NCBI RefSeq assembly: GCF_024363565.1
Contig: NZ_JAJEKE010000014.1
Span: 1-64,000 of the forward strand
Direction: 5' to 3'
DNA: 64,000 nt
From: Lutispora saccharofermentans
GTDB lineage: Bacteria > Bacillota > Clostridia > Lutisporales > Lutisporaceae
Every line of letters starts with the position of its first letter. Within the stretch, counting starts at the first letter, position 1. This document shows positions 24,197-33,200 of this stretch, one piece after another. Made by a program: the position numbers and the translations under genes. Under the pieces are notes generated by a model. That model made no database searches and was not told the DNA's origin. It worked only from the letters and a program-made list of their open reading frames with translations.

Positions 24197-25953
24197 CTCA
24201 CGTACTCTCCCTTATAAATCTTTTTAACCGTGGGAACAATGGTTTCCATAAGGTTGTCACAATTTATGCCCAGAGCCTTGACCTCCTCGGTAACATCAGC
24301 CGCCAGCATGCTGCCGTCCATATTTTCATTGAGCAGGCCGCCCATCATAATGACAACATCATCCATGCCGTTTTTATTCAATAGCTTGACAAGCTCCTTG
24401 GCAAAACTTAAAGCGATACCGTTATAGGTACTGATGACAACAACTTTACTCTCGGTTTCCATAAGATTTTCGATTATTTCCTGTGCAGTAACATAAGTGC
24501 CCAGATCAAACACATCTGCACCCGCCACATTAAGCATAGACTTGATCATTTCCTTGCCGTAGTCATGGATATCGGTAGTACCTACCAATACCTTCATGCT
24601 TTCAAGTTCACGGTCAATATGACCAATGCTGGCAAATACCTTTCTTTGTTTATCCTGCAAAGTCTTGACGATATCAGTAGGCTTAACAGGCTCACGGCCG
24701 CGCATAGCTGCTTTTTCCTTCTTGCCTACACCAAAATTAACTTCAAGCTGCTCGGCACCGATAGCCTTCAAAGCTGCAAAAACTTCACCGGGATGCTTAA
24801 TATCAACACCAAGATCCTCCAGGCCGTTCATAACACGTTCAAAGAATACACGGCCGCAAGCCAAAAGGATGTCTCGCTCAGCTTCAATCCTGCTCCAATC
24901 AATGAAGGGTTCAAAGAACTTTGACTTCTCGATCATCATATCGATGCACAGGTGCCCGTCTATAATTTCGTCAGGAGTAGGAATGCGGCAAGCTTCACTC
25001 ACAGGTACAGATGCTACTGCATGGCCGGTGGGTTTATGGCGCTGGCAAATCGCATCTGCCAAAGAGAAATTGCACAGTGCACCATAGTTTCTTGAGAAGT
25101 CCAAGCCGTAGTCAATTGTATTTCCAAAGGTCATTGTCCCGGGAGTCCCCTTGACATTAGTTGCATCGCAGGCCATATTGAATACGATTCTGGAGATGGG
25201 ATTGCTGAATAGGTTGCCGTATGCAAATGTCATTGATGCGCCCAGCAGCTCTTCAACCAGATATCTTTCTATCATGGTCCAGCCTGTGAGGTTCGCCAGA
25301 TCGTGGAACTGATTGCCGTAACCATCATCCAGGTTGGAATGAACTATAGTGCCTTCGAACTTACCCATTAGGCCAAAGCCCAGCAGGGAATTGATAGTCC
25401 TTTCACGTTCCAGTTCAAGACCGGGATACTCATAGGTAAAGTAGTGGGATACATTGCCTATGGAGGTAACGCCTGCTTCAAGTGCCAGCTTTGCATTTTC
25501 CAAGGCATTAGGGCATCCGATCATATGGTCGCTCATATGAGGCTGAATGGGAGCGATCTGACCTATTGCCTTCCATTCATCAGGATTTTTAAAAATTAGT
25601 CCGGTGCCGGGCTGCAGCTTAGAACGATATTCTTCAGGAACACCCATTACCCAGTCGAATATAAAGCCCATGCGGGTTATATAGCTGCCGCGGCGTTCGA
25701 GTTCATTGTAGATATACTCTACGTTTTTAGCGGTTTCATCCCAGGAGTTCCAGCCAATGTGGGAATGCTTAGAAATATAGCCTTCTTTCATAGCTTTACG
25801 CTTGAATTCGGCTTCAGACTTAACTCCATACTTCTTGAAGAACAGGGTTTCGCCAATGGTTGTATGAGCAGCAACCTTATCGATTTGACTACGAATCTCA
25901 TTCATATCAGGCAGATCTTTATACTCAAATCGTTTTTTCATGATGATTTTCAT
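24193..25953 (-). CDS. Cobalamin-dependent carbon-skeleton mutase with fused B12 domain
   Basis: A 586-residue single-chain enzyme. Residues 1-440 form a TIM-barrel-like catalytic part (SHIGWNSWDETAKN, QPHMSDHMIGCPNALENAKL, HSNLDDGYGNQFHDLANLTG, PVSEACRIPTPDE); residues 453-586 are a B12-binding domain with D461-x-H463-xx-G (TDIHDYG), the following STYNG strand and MMGGLL. The DxHxxG motif means base-off/His-on cobalamin. The architecture matches 2-methyleneglutarate mutase rather than two-subunit glutamate mutase. I cannot fix the substrate: no nicotinate-fermentation genes adjoin it. First gene of a three-gene operon with the reactivase and a YkvI transporter, divergent from a GntR regulator. 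AAGGAG lies 10 bases before the ATG. Confidence 0.82.
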   Translation of the reverse strand: MKIIMKKRFEYKDLPDMNEIRSQIDKVAAHTTIGETLFFKKYGVKSEAEFKRKAMKEGYISKHSHIGWNSWDETAKNVEYIYNELERRGSYITRMGFIFDWVMGVPEEYRSKLQPGTGLIFKNPDEWKAIGQIAPIQPHMSDHMIGCPNALENAKLALEAGVTSIGNVSHYFTYEYPGLELERERTINSLLGFGLMGKFEGTIVHSNLDDGYGNQFHDLANLTGWTMIERYLVEELLGASMTFAYGNLFSNPISRIVFNMACDATNVKGTPGTMTFGNTIDYGLDFSRNYGALCNFSLADAICQRHKPTGHAVASVPVSEACRIPTPDEIIDGHLCIDMMIEKSKFFEPFIDWSRIEAERDILLACGRVFFERVMNGLEDLGVDIKHPGEVFAALKAIGAEQLEVNFGVGKKEKAAMRGREPVKPTDIVKTLQDKQRKVFASIGHIDRELESMKVLVGTTDIHDYGKEMIKSMLNVAGADVFDLGTYVTAQEIIENLMETESKVVVISTYNGIALSFAKELVKLLNKNGMDDVVIMMGGLLNENMDGSMLAADVTEEVKALGINCDNLMETIVPTVKKIYKGEYVR

Positions 25954-26018
25954 TAATGCATTTCTCCTTTCTATCTCTAAATTTGCAGATGGGGATAAAT
26001 CATTTTATATTTTTGGTA

Positions 26019-26039
26019 TGGTGTATAATGTATACAACA
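26019..26039. promoter_or_regulatory. Candidate operator of the GntR regulator
   Basis: TGGTGTATA-ATG-TATACAACA is an inverted repeat of nine-base arms (eight of nine matching) around three bases, in the divergent gap between the mutase operon and the GntR/FCD gene. It has the TGGT...ACCA-like form bound by FadR-type GntR proteins. The remaining gap (25954-26250) is AT-rich with no other feature. Confidence 0.5.
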
Positions 26040-26250
26040 TACATTAAATAAACATTACCACATTGATATATGCACGTCAATTAAATTTAAAGAATTATTG
26101 TCATAATTTTATCAATTATTTATGCAGGCTTGTTTTATTGTGGTTTTCTAGATGGTTCCTTGCAAAATATTGATAAAAAATATATAATGATTTAATAAGC
26201 AGGATTATGATGTCATTTAAATATAGATGTGCCGCTATTGGGGAGGATTT

Positions 26251-26898
26251 ATGGATAAAATTATTACTATGAAACAGCAGGTTTATCATATATTAAAAAG
26301 ACGTATTGCTGACGGTACATATCGCCATGGACAGCGCCTTCAAGAAAATGATCTGGCAATGGATTTGAAGGTTAGCCGTTCTCCTGTAAGAGAAGCTTTA
26401 AAGCAGCTTGTTTTAGAAGGTATTCTTGAAGAAACTCCTAACAAGGGCGTTTCGTTGCGCATATTTTCCGAAAAAGAAATTCAGGAAGTTTATGATTTAA
26501 GAATTCTTTTGGAATGCTATGCCGTTGATTTTTTAGCTGATCATCCCGAATGTTTTCCCTTGGAGAGGTTGAATAGTGTTCGCAAGTATATTTTAGCTAT
26601 GGACGGCGAACCGATTGATTATGTAGTAGAGCCAAATATCAACCCTCATGATGCTTTTGTTGAGGCTACCGGTAACGGCTATCTAATCGAGGTTCACCGC
26701 CGTGCATCTTTTTGTACTATGTCTTACCACAGGGCACTTTTTGCCGGTGAAAATTATGGAATCAATCTTCAGCAACACTTGGATATTGTTGATTCTCTGC
26801 TTTCACATGATTATAAAAATACAAAAAAGATTTTGGTAGATCATTTATTGAATTCTAAAGACATTATCTGCAAAGCTATTAGAGAGAATACCATTTAA
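26251..26898 (+). CDS. GntR-family regulator, FCD (FadR) subfamily
   Basis: Transcription factor of 215 residues: winged HTH at 1-70 (RRIADGTYRHGQRLQENDLA, then VSRSPVREALKQLVLEGI) and an all-helical FCD ligand domain with DLRILLECYAVDFL and the metal/acid site pattern (D, H, H) in the rest. Start ATG 26251 follows GGGGAGG; an ATG 24 bases earlier has no such site. FCD proteins usually sense small carboxylic acids, so it probably controls the divergent mutase operon in response to its substrate. Confidence 0.88.
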   Translation: MDKIITMKQQVYHILKRRIADGTYRHGQRLQENDLAMDLKVSRSPVREALKQLVLEGILEETPNKGVSLRIFSEKEIQEVYDLRILLECYAVDFLADHPECFPLERLNSVRKYILAMDGEPIDYVVEPNINPHDAFVEATGNGYLIEVHRRASFCTMSYHRALFAGENYGINLQQHLDIVDSLLSHDYKNTKKILVDHLLNSKDIICKAIRENTI

Positions 26899-26970
26899 GC
26901 TTTAAATTTTATGTGAATTCTTCAAGGAGCTTAAGACAATTATAAGTCAAGAGCACTATTGCCATTTAAT

Positions 26971-27840
26971 TTATTTCCTTTTTCTATACTGCAGGTATTC
27001 TAAAAATCGCTTGGCCGCAAGGGAAAGCAATTTTTGCTTTCTCATAGCCACTCCAATATTTCTAAAAGAAGGAACTTCAAGCTCTTTAGCTATAATTTGA
27101 TAAGGAATGCGCTGTAGAATCAATTCTGGTAATATGCTGATTCCAAGCCCGTTTTCTACCATGGACATAATGGCATAGTCATCCCATGTTGTAAAATGGA
27201 CTTGCGGTGAAATATGATGTTTCTCAAAAATTTCAGAGATTTCAGCTTTTGCGCCCTTTTCCAGTAGCATAAACGGACTGTTCAATAATCCGTCGATTGG
27301 GAACTTATCACAATCAGCAAGCGGATGATCTTTTGGAAGCACTACCAGCAAGCGGTCTTGCTCCAAAAAGATAGTTTCAAGCTCTGCTTTTGTCGGAAGC
27401 CGCAAGAATCCGAAGTCAACGCGCCCTTCTAAAATCCAGCTTTCAATTTCCGTATAATCACCAAGCAGCAACTCAAAATCAATCTTTGGGTAGTCCTTCT
27501 GAAAAATCTTAATCATGTTAGGAAGCCAATGGGTTGCCACGCTGGAAAATGTTCCTATACGAATCATCCCGGACTGCATATCGTACAGCTCTTCGATCTT
27601 CGACATCAAGATTTCATGTTCATTGCAGATCCGCTTTAACTGGGGCAGCAACTTTAAGCCGTCCGAGGTCAAACTGACACCGGCACGCCCTCTTTCAAGA
27701 AGGAAAACACCCCATTCCGTTTCTAAATCGCTGATCATACGGCTGATACCAGACTGTGTATAGTTCAATGCTTCTGCAGCTTTTGTAAAGCTCCCGTATT
27801 CTACTGTTTTGACAAATGCCATATATTTTTGGATATTCAT
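26971..27840 (-). CDS. LysR-family transcriptional regulator
   Basis: A 289-residue LTTR: winged HTH at 1-60 (YGSFTKAAEALNYTQSGISR) and a periplasmic-binding-like effector domain from about 90 (MIRIGTFSSVATHWLPNMIK). It is divergent from the YbaK-domain gene, with a shared control region of about 130 bp, and so probably regulates it and itself. The closest type by eye is the CynR/CbbR-like group; no effector can be inferred. Confidence 0.9.
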   Translation of the reverse strand: MNIQKYMAFVKTVEYGSFTKAAEALNYTQSGISRMISDLETEWGVFLLERGRAGVSLTSDGLKLLPQLKRICNEHEILMSKIEELYDMQSGMIRIGTFSSVATHWLPNMIKIFQKDYPKIDFELLLGDYTEIESWILEGRVDFGFLRLPTKAELETIFLEQDRLLVVLPKDHPLADCDKFPIDGLLNSPFMLLEKGAKAEISEIFEKHHISPQVHFTTWDDYAIMSMVENGLGISILPELILQRIPYQIIAKELEVPSFRNIGVAMRKQKLLSLAAKRFLEYLQYRKRK

Positions 27841-27969
27841 ATTTCTTTTCCTTTCGCATCTGATTTTATCATATATATCATGATGAAAATTCGTTTTTGT
27901 AATATATAGTCATATGATATACTAATACTATTGAAAATTCAAATTTGGAAAGGTGAAAGGTATATAAGG

Positions 27970-28509
27970 ATGTTTTTTGTGAGTGATATTATGGTAATGG
28001 CACCGGATAGTTATAAGTCTTCACTGCAAGAACTGGTGTATGAATCATTGGCAAAGCTGCAGATTTCATTTGAGCGCGTGGATACGGATGAAGCAATCTC
28101 AATGGAGGACTGTATAGCGATCAATAAAAAATTGGATATGAAAATGGTAAAAACGCTGTTCCTCTGCAATAGTAAAAAGACAGAGTTTCATTTATTTGTA
28201 ACTACAGCGGATAAGCCATTCAAATCCAAAGAATTCAGCAATGCACTGGGTATTTCTCGCGTATCCTTTGCTCCTGCGGAGCTGATGGAAAGCATTCTGG
28301 GCGTAAAAATCGGCGCTGCCACTGTATTTGGCGTTTTAATGGACAAGGACGATCTTGTGCGAGTAGTTTTTGATAAAGATGTGCTCTCAGAAGAATGGTA
28401 TGGATGCGGCGATGGGACTACAACAGGGTATATGAAGGTCAGAACAAAGCAGATCGTCAATGACTTCCTAAACTATGCAAAGCACATTCCGACTGTGATT
28501 CAAATGTAA
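27970..28509 (+). CDS. YbaK/ProX-domain aminoacyl-tRNA deacylase-like protein
   Basis: About 179 residues of the YbaK/aminoacyl-tRNA-synthetase-associated fold, which hydrolyses mischarged tRNA such as Ala-tRNA-Pro. Typical elements: AISMEDCIAINKKLDMKMVK, then LFLCNSKKTEFHLFVTTADK, the conserved lysine of PFKSKEF, and GAATVFGVLMD. I place the start at ATG 27970 (just after TATATAAGG); a TTG at 27931 and ATG 27991 are alternatives. Divergent from the LysR gene. It resembles the PrdX type found near proline reductase genes, but none are nearby. Confidence 0.8.
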   Translation: MFFVSDIMVMAPDSYKSSLQELVYESLAKLQISFERVDTDEAISMEDCIAINKKLDMKMVKTLFLCNSKKTEFHLFVTTADKPFKSKEFSNALGISRVSFAPAELMESILGVKIGAATVFGVLMDKDDLVRVVFDKDVLSEEWYGCGDGTTTGYMKVRTKQIVNDFLNYAKHIPTVIQM

Positions 28510-28552
28510 AATTCATATCTCAAGCATATAGCCGCATCGCCGCACCAGCTGT

Positions 28553-29125
28553 TTATTGGTACACATATTCTTCGCCGCGCGTATCCAAAACCGTCAGGGA
28601 GGATAGATCAAGGCGAAGATACTTATTCCCGTCTTCCTCAAATTCCTCTAATACGCCTACGACTTCCACCCAATCATTGTTATTCGGATAATCGCTGGAC
28701 CAAACCACCTCGAAGCCTGCGTTGGCGTCGAATCCGCAGCAGCCGGGACCGTAACGGATGACGTAATAATAAGTCGTATCGTTTGCATCATTATAAAATG
28801 AATTGAAAATGCCCTCGTACTTGATGGTTTTTCCCAGGTAGTCCTCGGCGTTTATATAAATGTCATTGGTCTGAGCGATAAACATTTTTTCCTTTATCTT
28901 GATCACATCCGAGTCCGCGGGGGCAGGCGGCGCATTATGCACAGCCGGACTTTCATCCGAGCCGGCACCTTTTGCAGACGAAGGCTCATCCGGCTCATCC
29001 GAAGGCTCCGGAGTGCCGATTGACTGAGCTTCTTTGTCATTTGTTTCGGGAATGGCAGGACTTTGCCTGCTGCAGCCGGCAAGCAGTACAAGACAGACAA
29101 GCATCATGATAAAAGCCTTTTTCAT
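28553..29125 (-). CDS. Zinc-operon lipoprotein with CC-motif OB-like domain
   Basis: Exported lipoprotein of 190 residues (lipobox LLAGC, Cys18), an acidic Pro/Ser-rich linker to about residue 70, then a compact beta domain with YGKTIKYEG-like strands and GPGCCGFDANAG near residue 130. The adjacent cysteines plus aspartate recall the CCAAD site of the TIGR03943/YcgQ proteins that partner metal transporters. It is the last gene of the znuA-znuC-znuB operon (four bases after znuB), so a role in zinc binding or handover is likely. Function inferred from context. Confidence 0.7.
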   Translation of the reverse strand: MKKAFIMMLVCLVLLAGCSRQSPAIPETNDKEAQSIGTPEPSDEPDEPSSAKGAGSDESPAVHNAPPAPADSDVIKIKEKMFIAQTNDIYINAEDYLGKTIKYEGIFNSFYNDANDTTYYYVIRYGPGCCGFDANAGFEVVWSSDYPNNNDWVEVVGVLEEFEEDGNKYLRLDLSSLTVLDTRGEEYVYQ

Positions 29126-29128
29126 GGT

Positions 29129-30001
29129 TTAATCCCTCCTTGAATTATCCGGCTTAGAGGCTCCGGCGCCGGAGATCATATTAGTCTTGGCATTAATAAA
29201 ACTCAACACCCAGAACAGCAGAAATGCTGCGATATTGACCATAACCACACTGGCACCCGTAGGTGTTGCGTAAATATATGAACCGACAATCCCTATGAAA
29301 AAGCAGGTCACCGAAATAACGGCCGAACATATTGTCACGGTCTTGAAGCTTTTGCAAAGCCTCATGGATGTGAGCGGGGGAAATATGATCAGGCTGGAAA
29401 TGAGCAGCGCGCCCATCATCCGCATGCCGAGCACAATGGTAATTGCAGTCAAAAAGGCAATCAGCATATTGTAGATATCGGTTTTTATGCCGGTGGCTTT
29501 AGCAAAATTCTCATCGAAGGTCACGGCGAAAATCTTGTTATAAAGCAGTGCAAACATTGCTAGCACCACGGCAGAAAGTGCTATGCTCAGCTTGACATCG
29601 GCATGCTTCATGCTTAAAATGCTGCCGAACAAATAGTTGCATACATCCGTATTCATGCCTGTGGTCACAGATATAAACACAACACCAATGGCGAGCGAGC
29701 TTGTAGAAATCAGTGCTATGGCTGCGTCACCTTTGATCTTGCTGTTTTCGCTGATGCGGAGCAGCAGGAAAGCGGCAGCAACGCACACAGGTATGGAAAG
29801 GGTCAAGGGCGATACATTCATTGCTGTGGCAATGGCCAGCGTTCCAAATCCTACATGGGACAAGCCGTCACCGATCATCGAATAGCGTTTCAATACCAAG
29901 CTCACGCCGAGCAGCGCCGCACAGAGAGAAACCAGCAGACCTACAATGACTGCCCGAACGAGGAATGGATATGAAAACATTTCCGTCAATATGCTAATCA
30001 T
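29129..30001 (-). CDS. znuB: Zinc/manganese ABC transporter permease
   Basis: ABC-3-type permease of 290 residues with about eight to nine helices; family blocks LVLKRYSMIGDGLSHVGFGT near residue 36 and RMMGALLISSLIIFPPLTSM near residue 205. It is the membrane channel for the metal delivered by ZnuA and overlaps the ATPase gene by eight bases. The histidine-rich binding protein of the same operon points to zinc. The C-terminal tail is polar and a little longer than usual. Confidence 0.93.
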   Translation of the reverse strand: MISILTEMFSYPFLVRAVIVGLLVSLCAALLGVSLVLKRYSMIGDGLSHVGFGTLAIATAMNVSPLTLSIPVCVAAAFLLLRISENSKIKGDAAIALISTSSLAIGVVFISVTTGMNTDVCNYLFGSILSMKHADVKLSIALSAVVLAMFALLYNKIFAVTFDENFAKATGIKTDIYNMLIAFLTAITIVLGMRMMGALLISSLIIFPPLTSMRLCKSFKTVTICSAVISVTCFFIGIVGSYIYATPTGASVVMVNIAAFLLFWVLSFINAKTNMISGAGASKPDNSRRD

Positions 30002-30704
30002 GCTGATCGCCTCCTAAAAATTCGGCCCCAATTTTGGATTTGATGTAATCAGCGGTTGCTCCAAAAAATACTTGCTCATTTTTCAAATGAAGAATAAGGC
30101 CGGCGTATTTTACAGCGCTGTGTATGTCGTGAGAAACCATAATGATGGTGATGCCCATTTCCCGGTTTATTTCAGAAATCTGCCGGTATAAATCCTGGGT
30201 CACTACGGGGTCAAGCCCGGCTGCCGGCTCATCCATGAGCAGCATCCTATGCGTGGCACAAAGCGCCCGGGCCAGCAGCACACGCTGCTGCTGGCCTCCG
30301 GACAGCTCTCTGTAACATTTATTGCGGAGCTCTTCTATGCCAAGGCGGGCAAGGTTTTCTTCAACCGCCGCTTTATCTGCCCTTGAGTAGAAAGGCTTGA
30401 TTCCGCGATTGCTCAGTCGCCCCGACAGGACGACCTCGTATGTGCTCGCGGGGAAATCCTTTTGCACCGCTGTCTGCTGGGGCAGATAACCTATTTCATT
30501 CGCCTTAAGCCCGTCGCCCATCAGAATGCTTCCGCTTTGCGGCATTTTAAGGCGCAGTAGGCCCTTGATGAGAGTGCTTTTACCGGAGCCGTTTTCTCCG
30601 ACAATGCATAAATAATCTCCGCTGTTGATCGAAAAGTTTAGGCCGCTGACCACAGTATGGCCATCGTAAGCAAAGGAAGCATCCCTGCAAGTGAGAAGTG
30701 CCAT
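29994..30704 (-). CDS. znuC: Zinc ABC transporter ATP-binding protein
   Basis: A 236-residue ABC ATPase with Walker A GENGSGKSTLIKGLL (residues 37-51), Q-loop YLPQQ, signature ELSGGQQQRVLLARAL and Walker B MLLMDEPAAGLDP, then the switch histidine in MVSHD. It powers the ZnuB channel. The gene starts one base after the znuA stop and overlaps znuB, so the three are translated together. Confidence 0.94.
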   Translation of the reverse strand: MALLTCRDASFAYDGHTVVSGLNFSINSGDYLCIVGENGSGKSTLIKGLLRLKMPQSGSILMGDGLKANEIGYLPQQTAVQKDFPASTYEVVLSGRLSNRGIKPFYSRADKAAVEENLARLGIEELRNKCYRELSGGQQQRVLLARALCATHRMLLMDEPAAGLDPVVTQDLYRQISEINREMGITIIMVSHDIHSAVKYAGLILHLKNEQVFFGATADYIKSKIGAEFLGGDQHD

Positions 30705-30705
30705 A

Positions 30706-31665
30706 TTACTTAAGCGCCTCCTTTATCGCTTCGACATTTGCCGTCATCAAATCAAAATAGCTCACGCCCTTTTCAAAATCGCTCTTTGAAATGTTGTGGC
30801 AGGCATGAAGCAGAAGCTTTTTTGCATTTGTAGCTTCACAGATCGTATCCGCCATTTTTTCATTGGAGAGCTCGATATGGAATACCACCGGTATATTCTC
30901 GGCCTTCACCTTGTCGATGAGGAAGGCTACGGTTGCGGCGCTGGGCTCAGTTTCTGTGGAGCAGCCGGGGAAAGCTGCGAAATAGTCAAGGCCGTAGGCA
31001 TCCGCAAAATAGCGGAAGGGGAAACGGTCGCCGAAGACCAGTGTCTTCCTGGCTCCTGCATCTACCGCCGCTTTAAAAGCCGCATCCAGTTCATCCAGCT
31101 TTGCAAGATAGGAAGCCGTATTCTGCTTGTATGCAGAAGAGTTTGAGGCATCCGCTTCGCACAGCACATCCGATATGGCTTGAACTATGAGCTTTGCATT
31201 CTTAGGAGAAGTCCAGACGTGTTCGTCATATTCAGCTTCCTCATCATGCTCATGGTCCTCATCATGCTCATGTTCTTCTTCCATGCCTTCCACGATTTCT
31301 TCCTCAACCACATCCACCGTATCCATAAGGGATATGATCTTCATTTTGCTTGTATCCATGGATTCTAAAATTCCTTTGATCCACTCGTCGGAATCCCCTC
31401 CTACATAGATGAACACATCGCAATTTTGGATTTTAGCAATATCCTGCGGCGTAGGTTCAAAGGAATGGCTTTCCGAGCCGGGAGGAAGGAGCATGGTCAG
31501 CTCAACATGATCTCCTGCGATTTCTCTAACAAAGTCATATTGGGGAAAAATGGTGGCAACAACGCTTATCTTGCTGCCGGAAACTGCTTGTTCTTTTTGC
31601 CCGCAGCCGGCTAAGACGGATGCGGAAAGCAAGAGCACGAGCAATATGGAAATGAAACGTTTCAT
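30706..31665 (-). CDS. znuA: Zinc-binding lipoprotein of the ABC importer
   Basis: Cluster A-I binding protein, about 319 residues from ATG 31665 (GGAGG nine bases upstream; the longer frame to 31710 lacks a site). Lipobox VLAGC gives Cys21. The metal-binding histidines are in GSESHSFEPTP, DEHVWTS and VVFHIE, and the mobile loop near residues 125-145 is extremely His/Asp/Glu-rich (EHEHDEDHEHDEEAEYDEH), a hallmark of zinc rather than manganese proteins. First transporter gene of the operon. Confidence 0.93.
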   Translation of the reverse strand: MKRFISILLVLLLSASVLAGCGQKEQAVSGSKISVVATIFPQYDFVREIAGDHVELTMLLPPGSESHSFEPTPQDIAKIQNCDVFIYVGGDSDEWIKGILESMDTSKMKIISLMDTVDVVEEEIVEGMEEEHEHDEDHEHDEEAEYDEHVWTSPKNAKLIVQAISDVLCEADASNSSAYKQNTASYLAKLDELDAAFKAAVDAGARKTLVFGDRFPFRYFADAYGLDYFAAFPGCSTETEPSAATVAFLIDKVKAENIPVVFHIELSNEKMADTICEATNAKKLLLHACHNISKSDFEKGVSYFDLMTANVEAIKEALK

Positions 31666-31765
31666 AAGATATAACCTCCGTTTATCCTTATTTTGGGTGC
31701 GAAAATACAAGGGAACATTAAATTCCTGTTAAAAAGGACATGTTATCCCCTTGCGGAGGTGTACA

Positions 31766-32074
31766 TCAATTATCCATTCTGACTTTTAATGTGACGGGAG
31801 TAGTAAAGACTATATGTAGAATGACAGGCGGAAAGATATTTGACGCGGCAAATAAGCCTGCGAATGCGAATGCAAATGCAGAGCAGGCGATGGCCGTACC
31901 AAGCTGCTTGAGCAGGTTGGCCGATGTATGAATTTGAGCACAAACGGTGCAGTCGTGGCCGACACAGTCATGGTCGGCATGGGTTATGATAAAAGCAGCC
32001 GTCAGGAGGGAAAATATAACAAAACAGATGCAGAACAATGCGGCAAAAAAACGCTTTTTAGATTGTCTGTTCAT
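31766..32074 (-). CDS. Small Cys/His-motif membrane protein of the zinc operon
   Basis: A 102-residue protein with two membrane segments (13-31 and 60-85) and between them HADHDCVGHDCTVCAQIH, a compact set of four His and three Cys on the outer face that looks like a metal site. Similar small proteins accompany zinc importers in other Firmicutes, with no defined function. GGGGAGG precedes the ATG. It lies 100 bp upstream of znuA on the same strand. Confidence 0.7.
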   Translation of the reverse strand: MNRQSKKRFFAALFCICFVIFSLLTAAFIITHADHDCVGHDCTVCAQIHTSANLLKQLGTAIACSAFAFAFAGLFAASNIFPPVILHIVFTTPVTLKVRMDN

Positions 32075-32098
32075 AATTCCTCCCCTTTCATAAATTAT

Positions 32099-32188
32099 TT
32101 ATATGCGGCTGTCGCCTTTATTAAGACAATTCGCGCATTTTCCGTAAAAAATCGTCTTTAGTTTATCGCTTTCCTCTCCAAAAGTCAA
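32099..32188 (-). pseudogene. Possible C-terminal remnant of a Fur/Zur regulator
   Basis: After the LysR stop codon the minus strand stays open and reads FGEESDKLKTIFYGKCANCL then NKGDSRI before stopping at 32099. FYGKCxNC matches the C-terminal zinc-cysteine pair of Fur-family proteins. Zur genes often sit at zinc-transport operons, so this looks like the end of a Zur gene whose rest was deleted when the LysR gene arrived. No start is present. Evidence is a short stretch only. Confidence 0.4.
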
Positions 32189-32209
32189 TATAAAGGAGGT
32201 GCATTCTAG

Positions 32210-33112
32210 CTATTCTTCCTGGTTTTTCACATACGTTTTGATAAAATTAATAAAATGCTGGAGCTGCTTTGATTGCAGATAATTCTTCCTGTATATGATA
32301 TAAAAATTGCGGGTAATCCTTTTTTCATTGATATGGAAATATATCAATTTTCCGGACTCAATCATATCCTTAACGGATTTGTAGGAAAGGATGGAAATGC
32401 CCAGTCCGCTTGCGATGGATCTTTTGATGGATTCAAGATCGTTCATATGCGCTATGACATTAAGGGAAACATTGCTCATTCCAAGCGATTCCAGAAGCTT
32501 GTCGGCTTCTTTTTTTGTCCCTGAACCGGATTCGCGGAGGATAATCGGCTCATTCAAAAGCTTATTCAGCGAATTATCCTGCTCCTTCAATCGGATATAA
32601 TGCTCTGTTGCAGGGGCGGCGATTATAAGCTCATCATCACAAAAAGATTCGCAGACACAGCTTTTGTGAGCTGTTTCAACACCGGTGATCCCTAAATCAA
32701 GACTGCCGTCTATTACTTTTTCAATGACGCCCAGGCTGTCTGACTGCCATATATCAAAGGAAACCAGAGGGCATTCATCATGATATTTTACAAGTATTTC
32801 AGGAAGTATGTACGCGGACGGAATTGTGGAAGCGCCAAGATGAATGAAATTATTCCCCGAGCTGTCATACCTTTGGTAAATCCTCTGACGAATGCGCAGG
32901 ATGCTGCTCGCGTATTCATAAAAGCTGATACCATCATCGGTGATTGCAATGCTCTTGGTGGTTCGTGATATAAGCTGTGTATTCAGCTCTTTCTCCAAAG
33001 AATTTATATGCGTGCTTATTGTAGGCTGTGTTACGCATAATTTCTGAGCCGCCTTTGAAAAGCTGTTCTCTTCCACTACGGCGCAGAATGCCTCTATCTG
33101 TCTGAAATCCAT
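32210..33112 (-). CDS. LysR-family regulator (selenium-metabolism-associated type)
   Basis: A 300-residue LTTR with HTH at 1-60 (NSFSKAAQKLCVTQPTISTH) and an effector domain from about 90 (FIHLGASTIPSAYILPEIL). The sequence resembles the LysR proteins seen near selenium genes in clostridia, which is by-eye similarity only; no sel genes occur here. It is divergent from the ABC/PsuG-like operon across a gap holding nested palindromes, so it is a good candidate regulator of that operon. Confidence 0.88.
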   Translation of the reverse strand: MDFRQIEAFCAVVEENSFSKAAQKLCVTQPTISTHINSLEKELNTQLISRTTKSIAITDDGISFYEYASSILRIRQRIYQRYDSSGNNFIHLGASTIPSAYILPEILVKYHDECPLVSFDIWQSDSLGVIEKVIDGSLDLGITGVETAHKSCVCESFCDDELIIAAPATEHYIRLKEQDNSLNKLLNEPIILRESGSGTKKEADKLLESLGMSNVSLNVIAHMNDLESIKRSIASGLGISILSYKSVKDMIESGKLIYFHINEKRITRNFYIIYRKNYLQSKQLQHFINFIKTYVKNQEE

Positions 33113-33200
33113 AGGGGTCCCTCCTCTTGCATGATATAACGGTATAAGTCATGGAAATACTTATCCAATCACTATTATACCTATAATGTTGGAAAAAGTA

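Noticed and set aside
24193-25953. Annotation as classical glutamate mutase E subunit
   Set aside because: The two-subunit enzyme has a separate small B12 protein and a different catalytic sequence; here the B12 domain is fused and no separate S subunit exists.
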